A stretch of DNA of 64,000 bases, taken from positions 124,001 through 188,000 of the forward strand of contig NZ_UXAV01000044.1 in assembly GCF_900609045.1 (NCBI RefSeq), given 5' to 3'. The translations under genes were made by a program, and so were the position numbers. The notes beneath the pieces are model-generated. The model worked only from the letters and a program-made list of their open reading frames with translations, searched no databases and had not been told where the DNA came from. Shown here one piece after another: positions 25,691 through 34,576 of the stretch. Position 1 is the stretch's first letter, and each line of letters begins with the position of its first letter. Source of the stretch: Filibacter tadaridae. GTDB lineage: Bacteria > Bacillota > Bacilli > Bacillales_A > Planococcaceae.

Positions 25691-25999
25691 TCATTGTAGT
25701 GAATCTGTCCGCAGAAACACTTCTCTATCAAGGGCATGAATTTTATGGGTAACATATTTCAGTTCCTTTTTCACATCATCCTGTAGCTGAATAGTGTTTT
25801 TTGATAGTTCTTCAAAGTGTTCACCCACACCGTATATCTTTGCATCAACAGCGTCGAACCGTTCATTCATTTCGGTTTTCATATCTTTCACTTCAGTTTT
25901 CATATCTTTCATTTCGGATCTTATATCTTTCATTCCCGAGTGAACCTCAGTCAGCCGCTCCATCATTTCGCCCATCATTTCCAGTAGTTTCTTGTCCAT
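25691..25999 (-). CDS. Small coiled-coil protein
   Basis: A 102-residue protein built of heptads: MGEMMERLTEVHSGMKDIR, then four near-repeats of the form EMKDMKTE, and a second coiled coil (EHFEELSKNTIQLQDDVKKE). There is no signal peptide or membrane segment. Such proteins are common in Firmicute genomes with no assigned role; some belong to phage or adaptor families. A terminator follows its stop and AGGTGATACGG lies before the ATG. It appears to be a single-gene unit. Confidence 0.7.
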   Translation of the reverse strand: MDKKLLEMMGEMMERLTEVHSGMKDIRSEMKDMKTEVKDMKTEMNERFDAVDAKIYGVGEHFEELSKNTIQLQDDVKKELKYVTHKIHALDREVFLRTDSLQ

Positions 26000-26154
26000 T
26001 CCGTATCACCTCTGTTCGTTTAAGTATACCTGTTTTCGAAACACTTGACCACATTTTATATGTTTTTCAGGGTAATGATTTATAGACAGCTATTTCTAAA
26101 CTGAGTTTTTTCTCCAGCGATTGCCTGCATTACTTTTTCACCCATTCCCCATCC

Positions 26155-26448
26155 TTAACCAAGCAATCTACCCATGAATATAATCACAATTAATACCGCC
26201 GATAACCCAATTGTTAAAGTGATAGTAAATATGCTTCTCGCCATCGCTTTCCATTCCCTTACATCCTTCAACCCAAGTAAACCAAGAAAAAAGGTTATAA
26301 CCGTTATGCTTAAGACAATTTTCAATGGGTAAGCCCCTATGTTATTGGTGAAAACACCTAGAAAATCCCGAGGAAAGAGTGCAATGAAAAATACAGGGAT
26401 GCAAATTAAAGATAGTATAAAGGATCCTAAATTGAGATTAATTTTCAT
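26155..26448 (-). CDS. Small membrane protein, 97 residues
   Basis: Three predicted helices (about 8-26, 42-60 and 72-94) separated by short loops, with the single charged turn LKDVREWKAMAR between helices two and three. GGGGAGGGAC before the ATG is a strong site. No family recognised. It could be a membrane-anchored accessory protein. The gene stands alone. Confidence 0.65.
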   Translation of the reverse strand: MKINLNLGSFILSLICIPVFFIALFPRDFLGVFTNNIGAYPLKIVLSITVITFFLGLLGLKDVREWKAMARSIFTITLTIGLSAVLIVIIFMGRLLG

Positions 26449-26988
26449 GCACGTCCCTCCCCTGGAATCCAGTATTTCAATCCATGCCTTTTCTAAAAAT
26501 CCGGTCTGACTAACTGTCCGTTGGCTGAATAAAAATCCTATAATTCTATTGTAAGTTAAATCTGAAAGCTTTCAACTGTGCATTTTCGTTACAATTCCTT
26601 CTTCCATTGAATTAACGTAGTTACCAGTAGATACACCTTGCACAATCATGGCGTTATCTCTTTGATTCCTTAACTCTTTCCCAACCCCCTACAACGCACG
26701 TATACGTCCACTTGCCTGAGCCAATGTATTTGCCTAGGCGAAGGACTGGACCCAACCAAAAGAACGGTAAGGCAGCGACAGCTAGATAGCTGTACGCCTC
26801 CAAGGAATGAGGTATCTCAAAAGTTTATATTTCTTACAAGGACGCAAAAAAACCAATCAGGATACAGCTGACTGATTGGTTATATATGCTTGGATTGGAC
26901 TCTAAATCAAAGGTTTTAGCAAAAATAAGTTTTCTCACCCAAAAAAACTGATTCAAAAGGGGTTCAATTCGATTTCTATGCTGGTGAA
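26449..26988. other. Intergenic region without a supported gene
   Basis: About 540 bases between the small membrane protein gene and a MITE-like repeat. Apart from the terminator at 26849-26879 and short palindromes such as ACAGCTA-GA-TAGCTGT near 26780, I see no gene or known element. It marks the junction between accessory DNA and the conserved gpr region. Confidence 0.4.
26849..26879 (-). terminator. Terminator downstream of spoIIP
   Basis: AACCAATCAG pairs with CTGATTGGTT; on the minus strand TTTTTTT follows. It probably ends the gpr-spoIIP transcript after the inserted repeat. Confidence 0.75.
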
Positions 26989-27151
26989 CTATATATGTTG
27001 AACGAATGATTCTATATAATCTCCAGCGAAGGCGCCTCACTGGGGTAGCCGAAGCAATAAGACTGACAGCGGTCTTCTGACTGGCTTATTGCGGGAGGCA
27101 TCCCCAAGCGCCGAGCGTTGTTGAGTGGATTCTTTATGTCAACATATATAG
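26989..27151 (+). mobile_element. MITE-like repeat, copy 1
   Basis: A 163-bp element bounded by 12-13 base terminal inverted repeats (CTATATATGTTG at the left, CAACATATATAG at the right). The centre contains GCGAAGGCGCCTCACTG and GCGGGAGGCATCCCC, and an inner hairpin GCAATAAG/CTTATTGC. An inverted shorter copy lies at 41433-41546. No coding capacity and no obvious target duplication. Confidence 0.68.
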
Positions 27152-27189
27152 ATTGTCACACAAACCGAACTTCAATATACATTTTGGGT

Positions 27190-27987
27190 TTAGTCTGATA
27201 GCACGGTAGCTGTCGCTTTTGCTATGACTGCCACTGTACGATTCAGCTGATCTTCGGTATTTCCATATCCGCCGAGTTCAAGGACAAGGAGAGAGGGATG
27301 TAGGTCTTGATTATACTTCCCGTCTACTCCTTTTCCCCCCTTCATTATTAGATTGCGTGTAATACCAGGAACTAGGCGCTCCATTTCATCTTTTATCAAT
27401 TTGGCTTGTGCACGGTTCTTTTTATAATTAGGGTGTTCCACCCCGATGACAAAGGCCACTTTAGCGTATTTTTCTCCTTCATTCACAATCGTCGTTTTGT
27501 CCGGTCCAAGTGCATCCCGATGAACATCGACAATCAAATCATATTGTTGTTCCTGAATACGTTTTTTGACAGCCGGGCGGATTGCATTATAAGCACGATA
27601 GTGGGGAATCCCTTTCTTGCTCATTTCTTTTGCATTATCAATAGGTAGGATATCTGTTTGGACTCCATTAAAAATAAGTTGCTTCTTTAACTTTTCTCCG
27701 AACTTTGTAATGTTTTCAGATTGATGTGAGACGGTTACTTTGCCGTCATGTGCTTTCGTTACTGGTTCATATGCTTCATGAGAGTGAGTAAAATAGAGCA
27801 ACGCTTTCTTTCCAATCTCTTTTGGTAATTCCTCTTCACTAATATTCGAGGCATAGACAATGACAGGCGACTCCATTACAATTTCTGTCGATTTTGCTTT
27901 GGCTCCACCAGGAATATTAGTGATTATGACAGGAAATAGGAAGAGAATTAGGATTAGCGTGCCCCAAATTTGCAAGGTCTTTTTCAA
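27190..27987 (-). CDS. spoIIP: Stage II sporulation protein P, peptidoglycan hydrolase
   Basis: A 265-residue protein with one N-terminal membrane helix (about 7-27) and the SpoIIP domain: LLYFTHSHEAY near residue 66 gives the metal-binding His, and YDLIVDVHRDA a second one. SpoIIP is an amidase and endopeptidase that, with SpoIID and SpoIIM, thins the septal wall during forespore engulfment. It is shorter than the roughly 400-residue B. subtilis protein, lacking part of the linker. A TTG start at 27987 has GGAGGGATGCCAC upstream. It follows gpr after 50 bases, as in B. subtilis, but yqxA and lepA do not follow; a MITE-like repeat and accessory genes do. Confidence 0.92.
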   Translation of the reverse strand: MKKTLQIWGTLILILFLFPVIITNIPGGAKAKSTEIVMESPVIVYASNISEEELPKEIGKKALLYFTHSHEAYEPVTKAHDGKVTVSHQSENITKFGEKLKKQLIFNGVQTDILPIDNAKEMSKKGIPHYRAYNAIRPAVKKRIQEQQYDLIVDVHRDALGPDKTTIVNEGEKYAKVAFVIGVEHPNYKKNRAQAKLIKDEMERLVPGITRNLIMKGGKGVDGKYNQDLHPSLLVLELGGYGNTEDQLNRTVAVIAKATATVLSD

Positions 27988-28037
27988 GTGGCATCCCTCC
28001 GTCTACCAACTATATGCAGAAGGAAATGCGTCAATGA

Positions 28038-29075
28038 CTAGTTTTTTACGTTTGAAATCCATTGCGCCAACGAATCCGATAATGTATCAGCATAGAGCGT
28101 CACCCATGAGTCGATTTCCTTAGGCGAGACAAACGTGCTGAGTTCACGATTCGTCAAAACTTCTTCGAATAGCTGGATTCTGTCTTCGTGTGGCCACGAT
28201 GCCCAATCGCCAAAAATCGGAAGTAGTTTGGAGCGATCCGCATCTTTGTTTTCATTGTGTAGCCACGGCGATACAGACAATCGTGATGATGGACTATCTT
28301 GTTCATCGATTTTTGAAGCAATATAGCCGAACATCGAATCTATAGCATCTGCAATTAATACTGGCCCATCCACAACGGTCGGTATACCGATAGCTATAAC
28401 CGGTATACCAAACACTTCCTTCGAAATCTCTTTCCGGCTATTACCCACACCAGAACCTGGATGGATGCCTGTGTCTGTCAATTGGATTGTACGGCATAAC
28501 CTTGAACTATCCCTTGCAGCCAATGCATCAATGATAATTAATAAATCGGGTTTAATTTCCTTTGCGACTGCATTTACGAAATCTGATGTTTCTAGCCCGG
28601 TTTGGATTGTCACGCCAGGTGCATAGACAAATACCTCACTGCCTTCATCAGAATAATAGTCAGGAACGATATTACGTAGTCGATCCATTGTGAGCGGTCC
28701 AACGGCATCGGGAGTGACATCTCGATTGCCAAGCCCGATTAGCAGGATCTTTCCATTTTTAAGCATCCGTAACTCTTTAAGCATTTTCCCCAATTGTTCA
28801 ACTAAAGCATCTGATAACTCGGCCATACCTTCCAAATCTCCTGCGTGAAGTGTCGGCATCGTTAAAGTCAAATACGTTCCTTCCTTCTTTCCAATCCTTT
28901 CAGCACCTTTGGCATCCACTTTTACTGAGGTTAAAATAACCCGTCCTGTTCTGGATTCCCCAAATTGAATGCCGTCTTCTTCTTTTAACTTATTTTTTTC
29001 CGGATCTGTTCTGTGTTGAACCATTTCATCGATTTCATCTACTAAATCTGTCCGATAAAAATTATGCTTTTCCAT
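28038..29075 (-). CDS. gpr: Germination protease Gpr
   Basis: The 345-residue product matches GPR, the atypical aspartic protease that degrades small acid-soluble proteins at germination. Visible family features are the N-terminal propeptide region MEKHNFYRTDLVDEIDEM, the LLIGLGNRDVTPDAVGPL core, PDLLIIIDALAARDSSRL and the late HPGSGVGNSRKEIS loop. It is made as a zymogen in the forespore and trimmed by self-cleavage. GAGGTGATGAA before the ATG is the ribosome binding site. It is transcribed away from rpsT and leads the gpr-spoIIP pair, which is normally under forespore and mother-cell sigma control. Confidence 0.95.
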   Translation of the reverse strand: MEKHNFYRTDLVDEIDEMVQHRTDPEKNKLKEEDGIQFGESRTGRVILTSVKVDAKGAERIGKKEGTYLTLTMPTLHAGDLEGMAELSDALVEQLGKMLKELRMLKNGKILLIGLGNRDVTPDAVGPLTMDRLRNIVPDYYSDEGSEVFVYAPGVTIQTGLETSDFVNAVAKEIKPDLLIIIDALAARDSSRLCRTIQLTDTGIHPGSGVGNSRKEISKEVFGIPVIAIGIPTVVDGPVLIADAIDSMFGYIASKIDEQDSPSSRLSVSPWLHNENKDADRSKLLPIFGDWASWPHEDRIQLFEEVLTNRELSTFVSPKEIDSWVTLYADTLSDSLAQWISNVKN

Positions 29076-29240
29076 TTCATCACCTCATCCTCAAGCTTGT
29101 GCGTTGTGTCAAGGAAATATTCTTTGCGTTTTATTATTGCATTCTCTCCTTCTATTTGATAAAATTATGCTTGTTGTGAAAGTGATATCCGAAATTACGT
29201 GGAAACACTCTTGCCTTACCTGAAATTGGAGGTGAATGAA

Positions 29241-29492
29241 TTGCCAAACATCAAATCTGCGATCAAACGCGTAAAACAAAGTACAGCTGCAAACGTACAG
29301 AACTCACATACAAAAGCAGCAATGCGTACTGCTGTCCGTAAAGCTGAAATCGCTCTTGACTCAAAAGAAGAGAATGCTTCTGTTCTTCTTAAAGATGCAA
29401 TCAAAAAAATGGACACTGCTGCACGTAAAGGTCTTATCCATAAAAATACTGCATCACGTCAAAAAGCTCGTCTTACGAAAAAAGCTTTGTAA
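29241..29492 (+). CDS. rpsT: 30S ribosomal protein S20
   Basis: An 83-residue basic helical protein starting MPNIKSAIKRVKQS and ending RLTKKAL, the standard S20 sequence. Start is a TTG at 29241 with GGAGGTGAATGAA before it; a longer frame from 29199 is not supported. It binds 16S rRNA early in 30S assembly. A terminator follows at 29521-29551. Gene order gpr / rpsT / holA is the same as in B. subtilis. Confidence 0.95.
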   Translation: MPNIKSAIKRVKQSTAANVQNSHTKAAMRTAVRKAEIALDSKEENASVLLKDAIKKMDTAARKGLIHKNTASRQKARLTKKAL

Positions 29493-29520
29493 TTCCAAGG
29501 AATGCATTTTGCAGACCTAA

Positions 29521-29551
29521 AAAGACCGCCCATATATTATGGACGGTCTTT
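29521..29551. terminator. Terminator between rpsT and holA
   Basis: AAAGACCGCCCAT and ATGGACGGTCTTT form a stem with one mismatch, flanked by A and T runs. It serves the convergent rpsT and holA genes. Confidence 0.85.
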
Positions 29552-29566
29552 CTTGTGTGCTTTTTC

Positions 29567-30583
29567 TTATTTTCTAAAGGGCTCCATAAAGAATAATTCT
29601 AGTAGTCGTTCTCGCTTTCCGCTTGTGGATTTCAGTTTATAATCAATTCCCGCCAAATTGTTAAGAATGATTAACAAGCGATCTTCACTTGGTGCATTTC
29701 GATTTTCCATCATCAATTTGACCCGGTACGGATGGACGCCAAGTGTTTTTGCAATCTGGCTTTGCTGATAGCCTTTTTTCCGCAAAGAACCTACGTGAAT
29801 CATGAGTCTGATTTGACTTGCGATAAGAGCAGTCAACATAATCGGCTCTTGCCCATTTCGTAACAAATCATGGTAAATGGATACTGCATCCGATACCCTG
29901 CCTGAAGCATACGCTTCGGTTAATTTGAAAACATCCATTTCAGGTGTCCGCGGAACAAGATTCATGATCGTCTCAGGTGTTATATCACTTTCACCTGCCG
30001 TATAGGTGGCCATTTTACCAATTTCAGATGAAAGGGTCAAAAGACTTTCCCCCGCCATTTTCACTAATAGATCCGCTGCATCAGATGATATCGCAGATCC
30101 ATTTGCCTTAGCTTCTTGTTGAATCCATATAGTAAGATCCTTCCCTTGCAGATGTGCCGCCTCAATTACTGTCGCTCGCTCTCTCATGAGTTTAGTAATT
30201 CGTTTTCGCGCATCTAACTTTTCATAAGGGGCAATGAAAACAACTACAGCTGTAGGTGAAGGATTTGCCAGCCAGTTTTCAAGCATTGCTAAGTTATGTA
30301 CGACTTTTTCCTTACTTTTGTCTGCTGCTTTCAAAAAAGAAGCATTTCCCGCGATGATTAATTTACGTTCTTCAAGGAAGGGTAATGTATCCGCTTCTTC
30401 GATAACCATTTCAACAGGTGTTTCTTCCAAATCAAAGCGGATGATTGACGCATCATCAATATCGGGTAACGCCTTTTTTAGACGTGTAATCGTTGCATCG
30501 AAAAAGTGATGCTCCAATCCGGTCAGTAAGTAAACCGGGTCAATTTCACCGCCAGCTATTTTTTTCCAAATTGCAGTTGCCAT
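29567..30583 (-). CDS. holA: DNA polymerase III subunit delta
   Basis: A 338-residue clamp-loader subunit that opens the sliding clamp. Family features: VYLLTGLEHHFFDATITRLK near the start, LPFLEERKLIIAGNASFL, the central GESLLTLSSEIGKMATYTAG and the C-terminal YQQSQIAKTLGVHPYRVKLM collar domain. Start set at 30583, five bases after AGAGGTG; upstream in-frame starts are too near or lack a site. It lies between rpsT and yqzM/comEC, as yqeN does in B. subtilis. Confidence 0.92.
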   Translation of the reverse strand: MATAIWKKIAGGEIDPVYLLTGLEHHFFDATITRLKKALPDIDDASIIRFDLEETPVEMVIEEADTLPFLEERKLIIAGNASFLKAADKSKEKVVHNLAMLENWLANPSPTAVVVFIAPYEKLDARKRITKLMRERATVIEAAHLQGKDLTIWIQQEAKANGSAISSDAADLLVKMAGESLLTLSSEIGKMATYTAGESDITPETIMNLVPRTPEMDVFKLTEAYASGRVSDAVSIYHDLLRNGQEPIMLTALIASQIRLMIHVGSLRKKGYQQSQIAKTLGVHPYRVKLMMENRNAPSEDRLLIILNNLAGIDYKLKSTSGKRERLLELFFMEPFRK

Positions 30584-30743
30584 CATTTCACCTCTTCTAT
30601 AGCTATAATCCAATTATACAATATACATGACTCACTGTTTGAACAAATTGTGTCAGTTACGGTCCACCATTCACAATTAGTCGATAGCTATGGATTTTTT
30701 GTCTGTTATCATCTATACTATAATGGAATCAGGAGGTGTAGCA

Positions 30744-30878
30744 ATGAATGAGTTCGAACATGACGTACAGTCTAAACGCAATGATCTTATCGATTCCGGC
30801 ATTGGTTTTATAGTAGCTTTCGGAGCTTTCTCCGCAATCTTTATAATTGCTACTATAATCGACATCGCTGCTCGCTAA
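30744..30878 (+). CDS. yqzM: YqzM family small membrane protein
   Basis: A 44-residue protein, MNEFEHDVQSKRNDLIDSGI then a single membrane helix (FIVAFGAFSAIFIIATII) and DIAAR. AGGAGGTGTAGCA before the ATG fixes the start at 30744, not the longer frame at 30690. The sequence and its location between holA and comEC fit YqzM, whose role is unknown. Confidence 0.85.
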   Translation: MNEFEHDVQSKRNDLIDSGIGFIVAFGAFSAIFIIATIIDIAAR

Positions 30879-30895
30879 TAAGCAGGAAAAAGATG

Positions 30896-30934
30896 GACAA
30901 GGCATCTCTTAGATGGGATACCTTGTCTTTTTTT
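30896..30934 (+). terminator. Terminator after yqzM
   Basis: GACAAGG and CCTTGTC form the outer stem with ATC/GAT inside, followed by TTTTTTT. Converges with comEC. Confidence 0.85.
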
Positions 30935-30944
30935 CACCAATTAT

Positions 30945-33080
30945 TCATGGAATCATCGCCGAGATTTCATAGTCTTTTTTCCGTACAGTTACCGTTATTG
31001 AGCCGGATTCTGCGGTAGACATTGTTGAGAGCCCATATGATGCATACGTTTCAACTACTTCGGGATGTGGGTGACCGTATCGGTTATTGCGGCCCGCGGA
31101 AAAAATCGTTAATTCAGGACGCAACGCCTTTACAAACGGTTCCGTACTGGATGTTCGACTGCCATGATGACCCGCCTTTAAAATAAGTTGTCCAAAATTG
31201 GCTTGCCCATAATCACGTAAAAACTGCTTTTCCCCGTCTTCTTCTAAATCTCCTGTAAATAAAAACGAAGGCCCCGTCGTTTGCATATACAAAACGAGTG
31301 AACTGTTATTCCCCTTATACTTTTCTTCAGCCGGTGCCACGTAATGAAAAGAGGTTGTCCCTTTTGTCCAGGAAATACCTTGTTTCATCGGAATCAGTGG
31401 CACGTTCTTCACGCTAGCTATCTGCATGACTTCTGCCATCGCTAACTCCTTTTCACTTCCGGGAGAAACATGGATTTCTTTAACCCGCACTTCATTCAGG
31501 ACTTCATCTGCCCCTTCCACATGATCAGCATCTGCATGTGTAATCATCAGTTTATCGATCGTCGTAATACCGTTTCCTTTTAAAAAAGGGACCACAATTT
31601 TCTTCCCTATTTCAAATTGTTTTTCCGGCGTCTTCCAATTTGGCTCCCCGAATGTCACTGTCCCGCCAGTATCGATGACATAAACCGCTTGTCGATACGG
31701 TAATTCAATCACAATACTGTCCCCCTGCCCGACATCAAGAAAGGTCACGCGCAGTGAACTATCCATATAGGGAATCAGATGTAAAATAATTGCAGGAATA
31801 AGTACAAACGGCAAACAATAACGCACCAAACTGCCAGCTTCGTACCGGATAAAAAATAGCAAGACACCTGCAACAGCAAAAACCAGCCAAATACCATCAG
31901 GTTTCCCCGGAGTCCATAACTGAAAAGGTAAAGAGGCCAGCCAATCCGTTATAAAACGAACAAACTCTCTAAATGGTACGTAAATCATAAACAGTACGTC
32001 AGCCAATACAGGAATAAATGATGTTGTCGCAAGAAAAATGAGATTCGCGGGTAAAATAACAACTGAATACAAAGGAACATACAACAGGTTAACGACAAAT
32101 GACGATAACGATATTTCATAAAAATGAAACAGTAATACAGGATACAATGCTAATTGACTAATCGATGTCACGAGAAATGAAATTTTGAAAACCGATTGAG
32201 TCCTTGCAAGTAATACTGATGAATAGACGAGTGAAAACGCAGCTAAATAAGACAATTGAAAACCCGCTTGAAACACAACAAAAGGTTCGTAAAGTATAAA
32301 ACAAACAGCACATAATGCAAGGGCGTTGTCAAGCCTCGCCTGCACGCCCCCTCTTGCTGAGAGAAGGACAAGTACTGTTACTAACACCGCGCGCCAAACG
32401 GACGGTGCACCGCCTGCTATAACCGCGTACAAAGGTAATAGGATAATCAGCACGATATCTACCGTTTCTTTTCGCAACAATAACCTCATGAGAACTTCGC
32501 GCAATAGAAATGCAAGCAATCCAACATGGAGTCCTGAGATTGCGAATAAATGCGTGATTCCAAGCGTTCGATAATTCGCCGCCTGTTCTTCATCCATCCC
32601 ACTGCGATCTCCAATCAGCAGCGCCTCCGCTTCCGTTTGAAGTGAATCCGGAAAAGTTGCAGCGATATGATTTTTCACTTTGCGTCTTTGCTCAGATAGT
32701 CGTGTTCGTAAACCGGTTCTTTTTTCAGTCCGCAAAATTGATTCACTTTCAAAAACGCCAATCGCCCCATACATTTTCATATACGTAGACATATCAAATG
32801 AATATTCATGCGAAGGATTAGCTGGTTCACTAAAAGTACCTGTCATCGTAAGCGTAAAAGATGCAGGATTTAACTGTATGAAATACTCCTTTTCTTGCTC
32901 ATTCTTAAATGTATAAATAGCATATACTGTTTCTTTTGTTGTTGTTTTAGCAAAGCCTTTCATCTTAGCGCCGTCAATCTTCACGTTATCAGCAAATGTC
33001 AGTGAAAGCGTAGCAGGGTTGGGTTTTGCGATTATTGGCAACGTGGCTGAAATATAATAATAAGAAAGAAATGCGGCCAT
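30945..33080 (-). CDS. comEC: ComEC DNA-uptake channel / Rec2 family
   Basis: The 711-residue protein holds an OB-like N-terminal region, the Competence domain with about nine helices (ITHLFAISGLHVGLLAFLLR is diagnostic) and a C-terminal metallo-beta-lactamase-like domain (VTFLDVGQGDSIVIELP, MITHADADHVEG, LKAGHHGSRTSS). It forms the membrane channel that takes up single-stranded DNA. Homology clearly continues upstream of the ATG at 33080 (IYIAIPVAVSAFAAYG and IPIFLRR), adding one or two helices, but no ATG, GTG or TTG exists there; an ATT at 33245 is eight bases after AAGGGTG. The real start is therefore likely further upstream. Confidence 0.92.
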   Translation of the reverse strand: MAAFLSYYYISATLPIIAKPNPATLSLTFADNVKIDGAKMKGFAKTTTKETVYAIYTFKNEQEKEYFIQLNPASFTLTMTGTFSEPANPSHEYSFDMSTYMKMYGAIGVFESESILRTEKRTGLRTRLSEQRRKVKNHIAATFPDSLQTEAEALLIGDRSGMDEEQAANYRTLGITHLFAISGLHVGLLAFLLREVLMRLLLRKETVDIVLIILLPLYAVIAGGAPSVWRAVLVTVLVLLSARGGVQARLDNALALCAVCFILYEPFVVFQAGFQLSYLAAFSLVYSSVLLARTQSVFKISFLVTSISQLALYPVLLFHFYEISLSSFVVNLLYVPLYSVVILPANLIFLATTSFIPVLADVLFMIYVPFREFVRFITDWLASLPFQLWTPGKPDGIWLVFAVAGVLLFFIRYEAGSLVRYCLPFVLIPAIILHLIPYMDSSLRVTFLDVGQGDSIVIELPYRQAVYVIDTGGTVTFGEPNWKTPEKQFEIGKKIVVPFLKGNGITTIDKLMITHADADHVEGADEVLNEVRVKEIHVSPGSEKELAMAEVMQIASVKNVPLIPMKQGISWTKGTTSFHYVAPAEEKYKGNNSSLVLYMQTTGPSFLFTGDLEEDGEKQFLRDYGQANFGQLILKAGHHGSRTSSTEPFVKALRPELTIFSAGRNNRYGHPHPEVVETYASYGLSTMSTAESGSITVTVRKKDYEISAMIP

Positions 33081-33232
33081 AACTGAGAGGATGGGTGTGA
33101 GGAAATCTTCTTTTCTTCGTAAGAAGATGGGGATAAGAAACAGATTACAAAATAAAAGAGTAACCGGGCCATATGCAGCAAATGCTGATACAGCGACCGG
33201 TATTGCAATGTATATAATTCGTATGCGCGAAA

Positions 33233-33796
33233 TCAGATCTCGAATAGCTCATTCACCCTTTTCATATAAGGGGCAAGTTCTTCATCTTCAGCTCCAAGTG
33301 CCTGCATTTTTTCAATCATCTCATTTAACAATGCTAATTTGCGTTCGCTTGAAAAATCAACATTTTTTTCGTTAAACGGGATATGTTGTAGGGTAATTCC
33401 GGATTGTTCGAACAAACGAATCGCATAGTCATCATTTTTATAATCCTTTGCGTAAATCACATGCCGAATTCCCGCTTGAATAATTGCTTTAGAACATTGC
33501 AGGCAAGGGAAATGAGTGACATATAATGTCGATTCTCCAACAGGTATCCCATACTTCGAACATTGAAGTAAAGCGTTCATTTCCGCATGGATTGTTCGAA
33601 CACAATGACCGCCAACGACATAACAGCCATGGTCAATGCAATGATCTCCGCCAGAAATCGAACCATTATACCCGCCGGCAATAATTCGGTTATCCCGCAC
33701 AATCGTCGCACCGACAGCGAGCCTTGTACACGTACTCCGTACCGCTAACAGGTGGCACTGGGCCATGAAGAACTGGTCCCATGAAATTCGCTCCAT
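33233..33796 (-). CDS. comEB: ComEB / dCMP deaminase family
   Basis: A 187-residue cytidine/deoxycytidylate deaminase: zinc ligands in CVRTIHAEMNALLQC (HAE) and FPCLQCSKAII (PCxxC). It converts dCMP to dUMP. Although it is in the late competence operon, it is dispensable for transformation in B. subtilis. GAAGGAGGCATTC before the ATG is a good site. It lies between comEA and comEC, and its stop region overlaps the probable comEC start. Confidence 0.92.
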   Translation of the reverse strand: MERISWDQFFMAQCHLLAVRSTCTRLAVGATIVRDNRIIAGGYNGSISGGDHCIDHGCYVVGGHCVRTIHAEMNALLQCSKYGIPVGESTLYVTHFPCLQCSKAIIQAGIRHVIYAKDYKNDDYAIRLFEQSGITLQHIPFNEKNVDFSSERKLALLNEMIEKMQALGAEDEELAPYMKRVNELFEI

Positions 33797-33858
33797 ATGA
33801 ATGCCTCCTTCATTTGATTTTATCTACGAAATGTATGCAAGGATACATACTCGTCCAT

Positions 33859-34509
33859 TTAGTTCACTTTAATGGAAGATTCAAGTTTCTCAAACGTCTT
33901 TTGTCCAATCCCTGAAACGTCCATCAACGATTCCGGCGTTTTGAAAAGACCGTTATCTGTACGATACTGGATAATTGCGGCAGCCTTGGATGGGCCGATG
34001 CCCGGTATCGTCATCAGCTCTTGTTCATCTGCCGTATTAATATCAATCGTTCCGTCATCTGGCTGCGCAGGAACAATCGCCATTGGGCTTGTCCCAGTCT
34101 CCAACGGTTCTTCGCCTTCCAGTGGAACGTAAATGACAAACTCATCTACCAGTTTCATCGCGTGATTCAACATACGTGAATCGGCGTTGGGCACATAACC
34201 GCCTGCCTCCGTGATCGCATCGATGACTCGATCTCCTTCTTTCATCGAATAGACACCAGGATGCCTAACTGCACCTTTGACATCCACAACGATGCTTTGA
34301 GGCACGTCTTGCTCGATTTCCGCGACTTCCTCGTTACTTTCTTCTTCAATCAGTTCAGGGAATGGGGTTTGTTCGCTCATGACAAACTCATTGTTGTCAA
34401 CCTGTCCTCGGGGAAAGAACAGAAAAGCGGATACAACAGCGATTGCTGCAATGGGGGTGATAAACTTACGCCATTTTCTGGATATACCTGAAAGAAACAG
34501 TCGATTCAC
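33859..34509 (-). CDS. comEA: ComEA DNA receptor
   Basis: A 216-residue membrane-anchored DNA-binding protein: a membrane helix near 16-32, an acidic linker, an SLBB domain (SIVVDVKGAVRHPGVYSM to about residue 135) and two helix-hairpin-helix motifs at the C-terminus (INTADEQELMTIPGIGPSKA and SLMDVSGIGQKTFEKL). It captures double-stranded DNA outside the cell for ComEC. GAAAGGGTGAATCG stands before the ATG. It is the first gene of comEA-comEB-comEC, normally induced by ComK; I did not identify a ComK box. Confidence 0.93.
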   Translation of the reverse strand: MNRLFLSGISRKWRKFITPIAAIAVVSAFLFFPRGQVDNNEFVMSEQTPFPELIEEESNEEVAEIEQDVPQSIVVDVKGAVRHPGVYSMKEGDRVIDAITEAGGYVPNADSRMLNHAMKLVDEFVIYVPLEGEEPLETGTSPMAIVPAQPDDGTIDINTADEQELMTIPGIGPSKAAAIIQYRTDNGLFKTPESLMDVSGIGQKTFEKLESSIKVN

Positions 34510-34576
34510 CCTTTCTTAGGCGGCATCCATATGGAGTCTATTCAACTATATATGAAATACCGGCTAAAGAAAAGAG

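Noticed and set aside
26834..27040. Minus-strand frame of 68 codons
   Set aside because: It covers the end of the MITE-like repeat and a terminator; composition is not coding-like.
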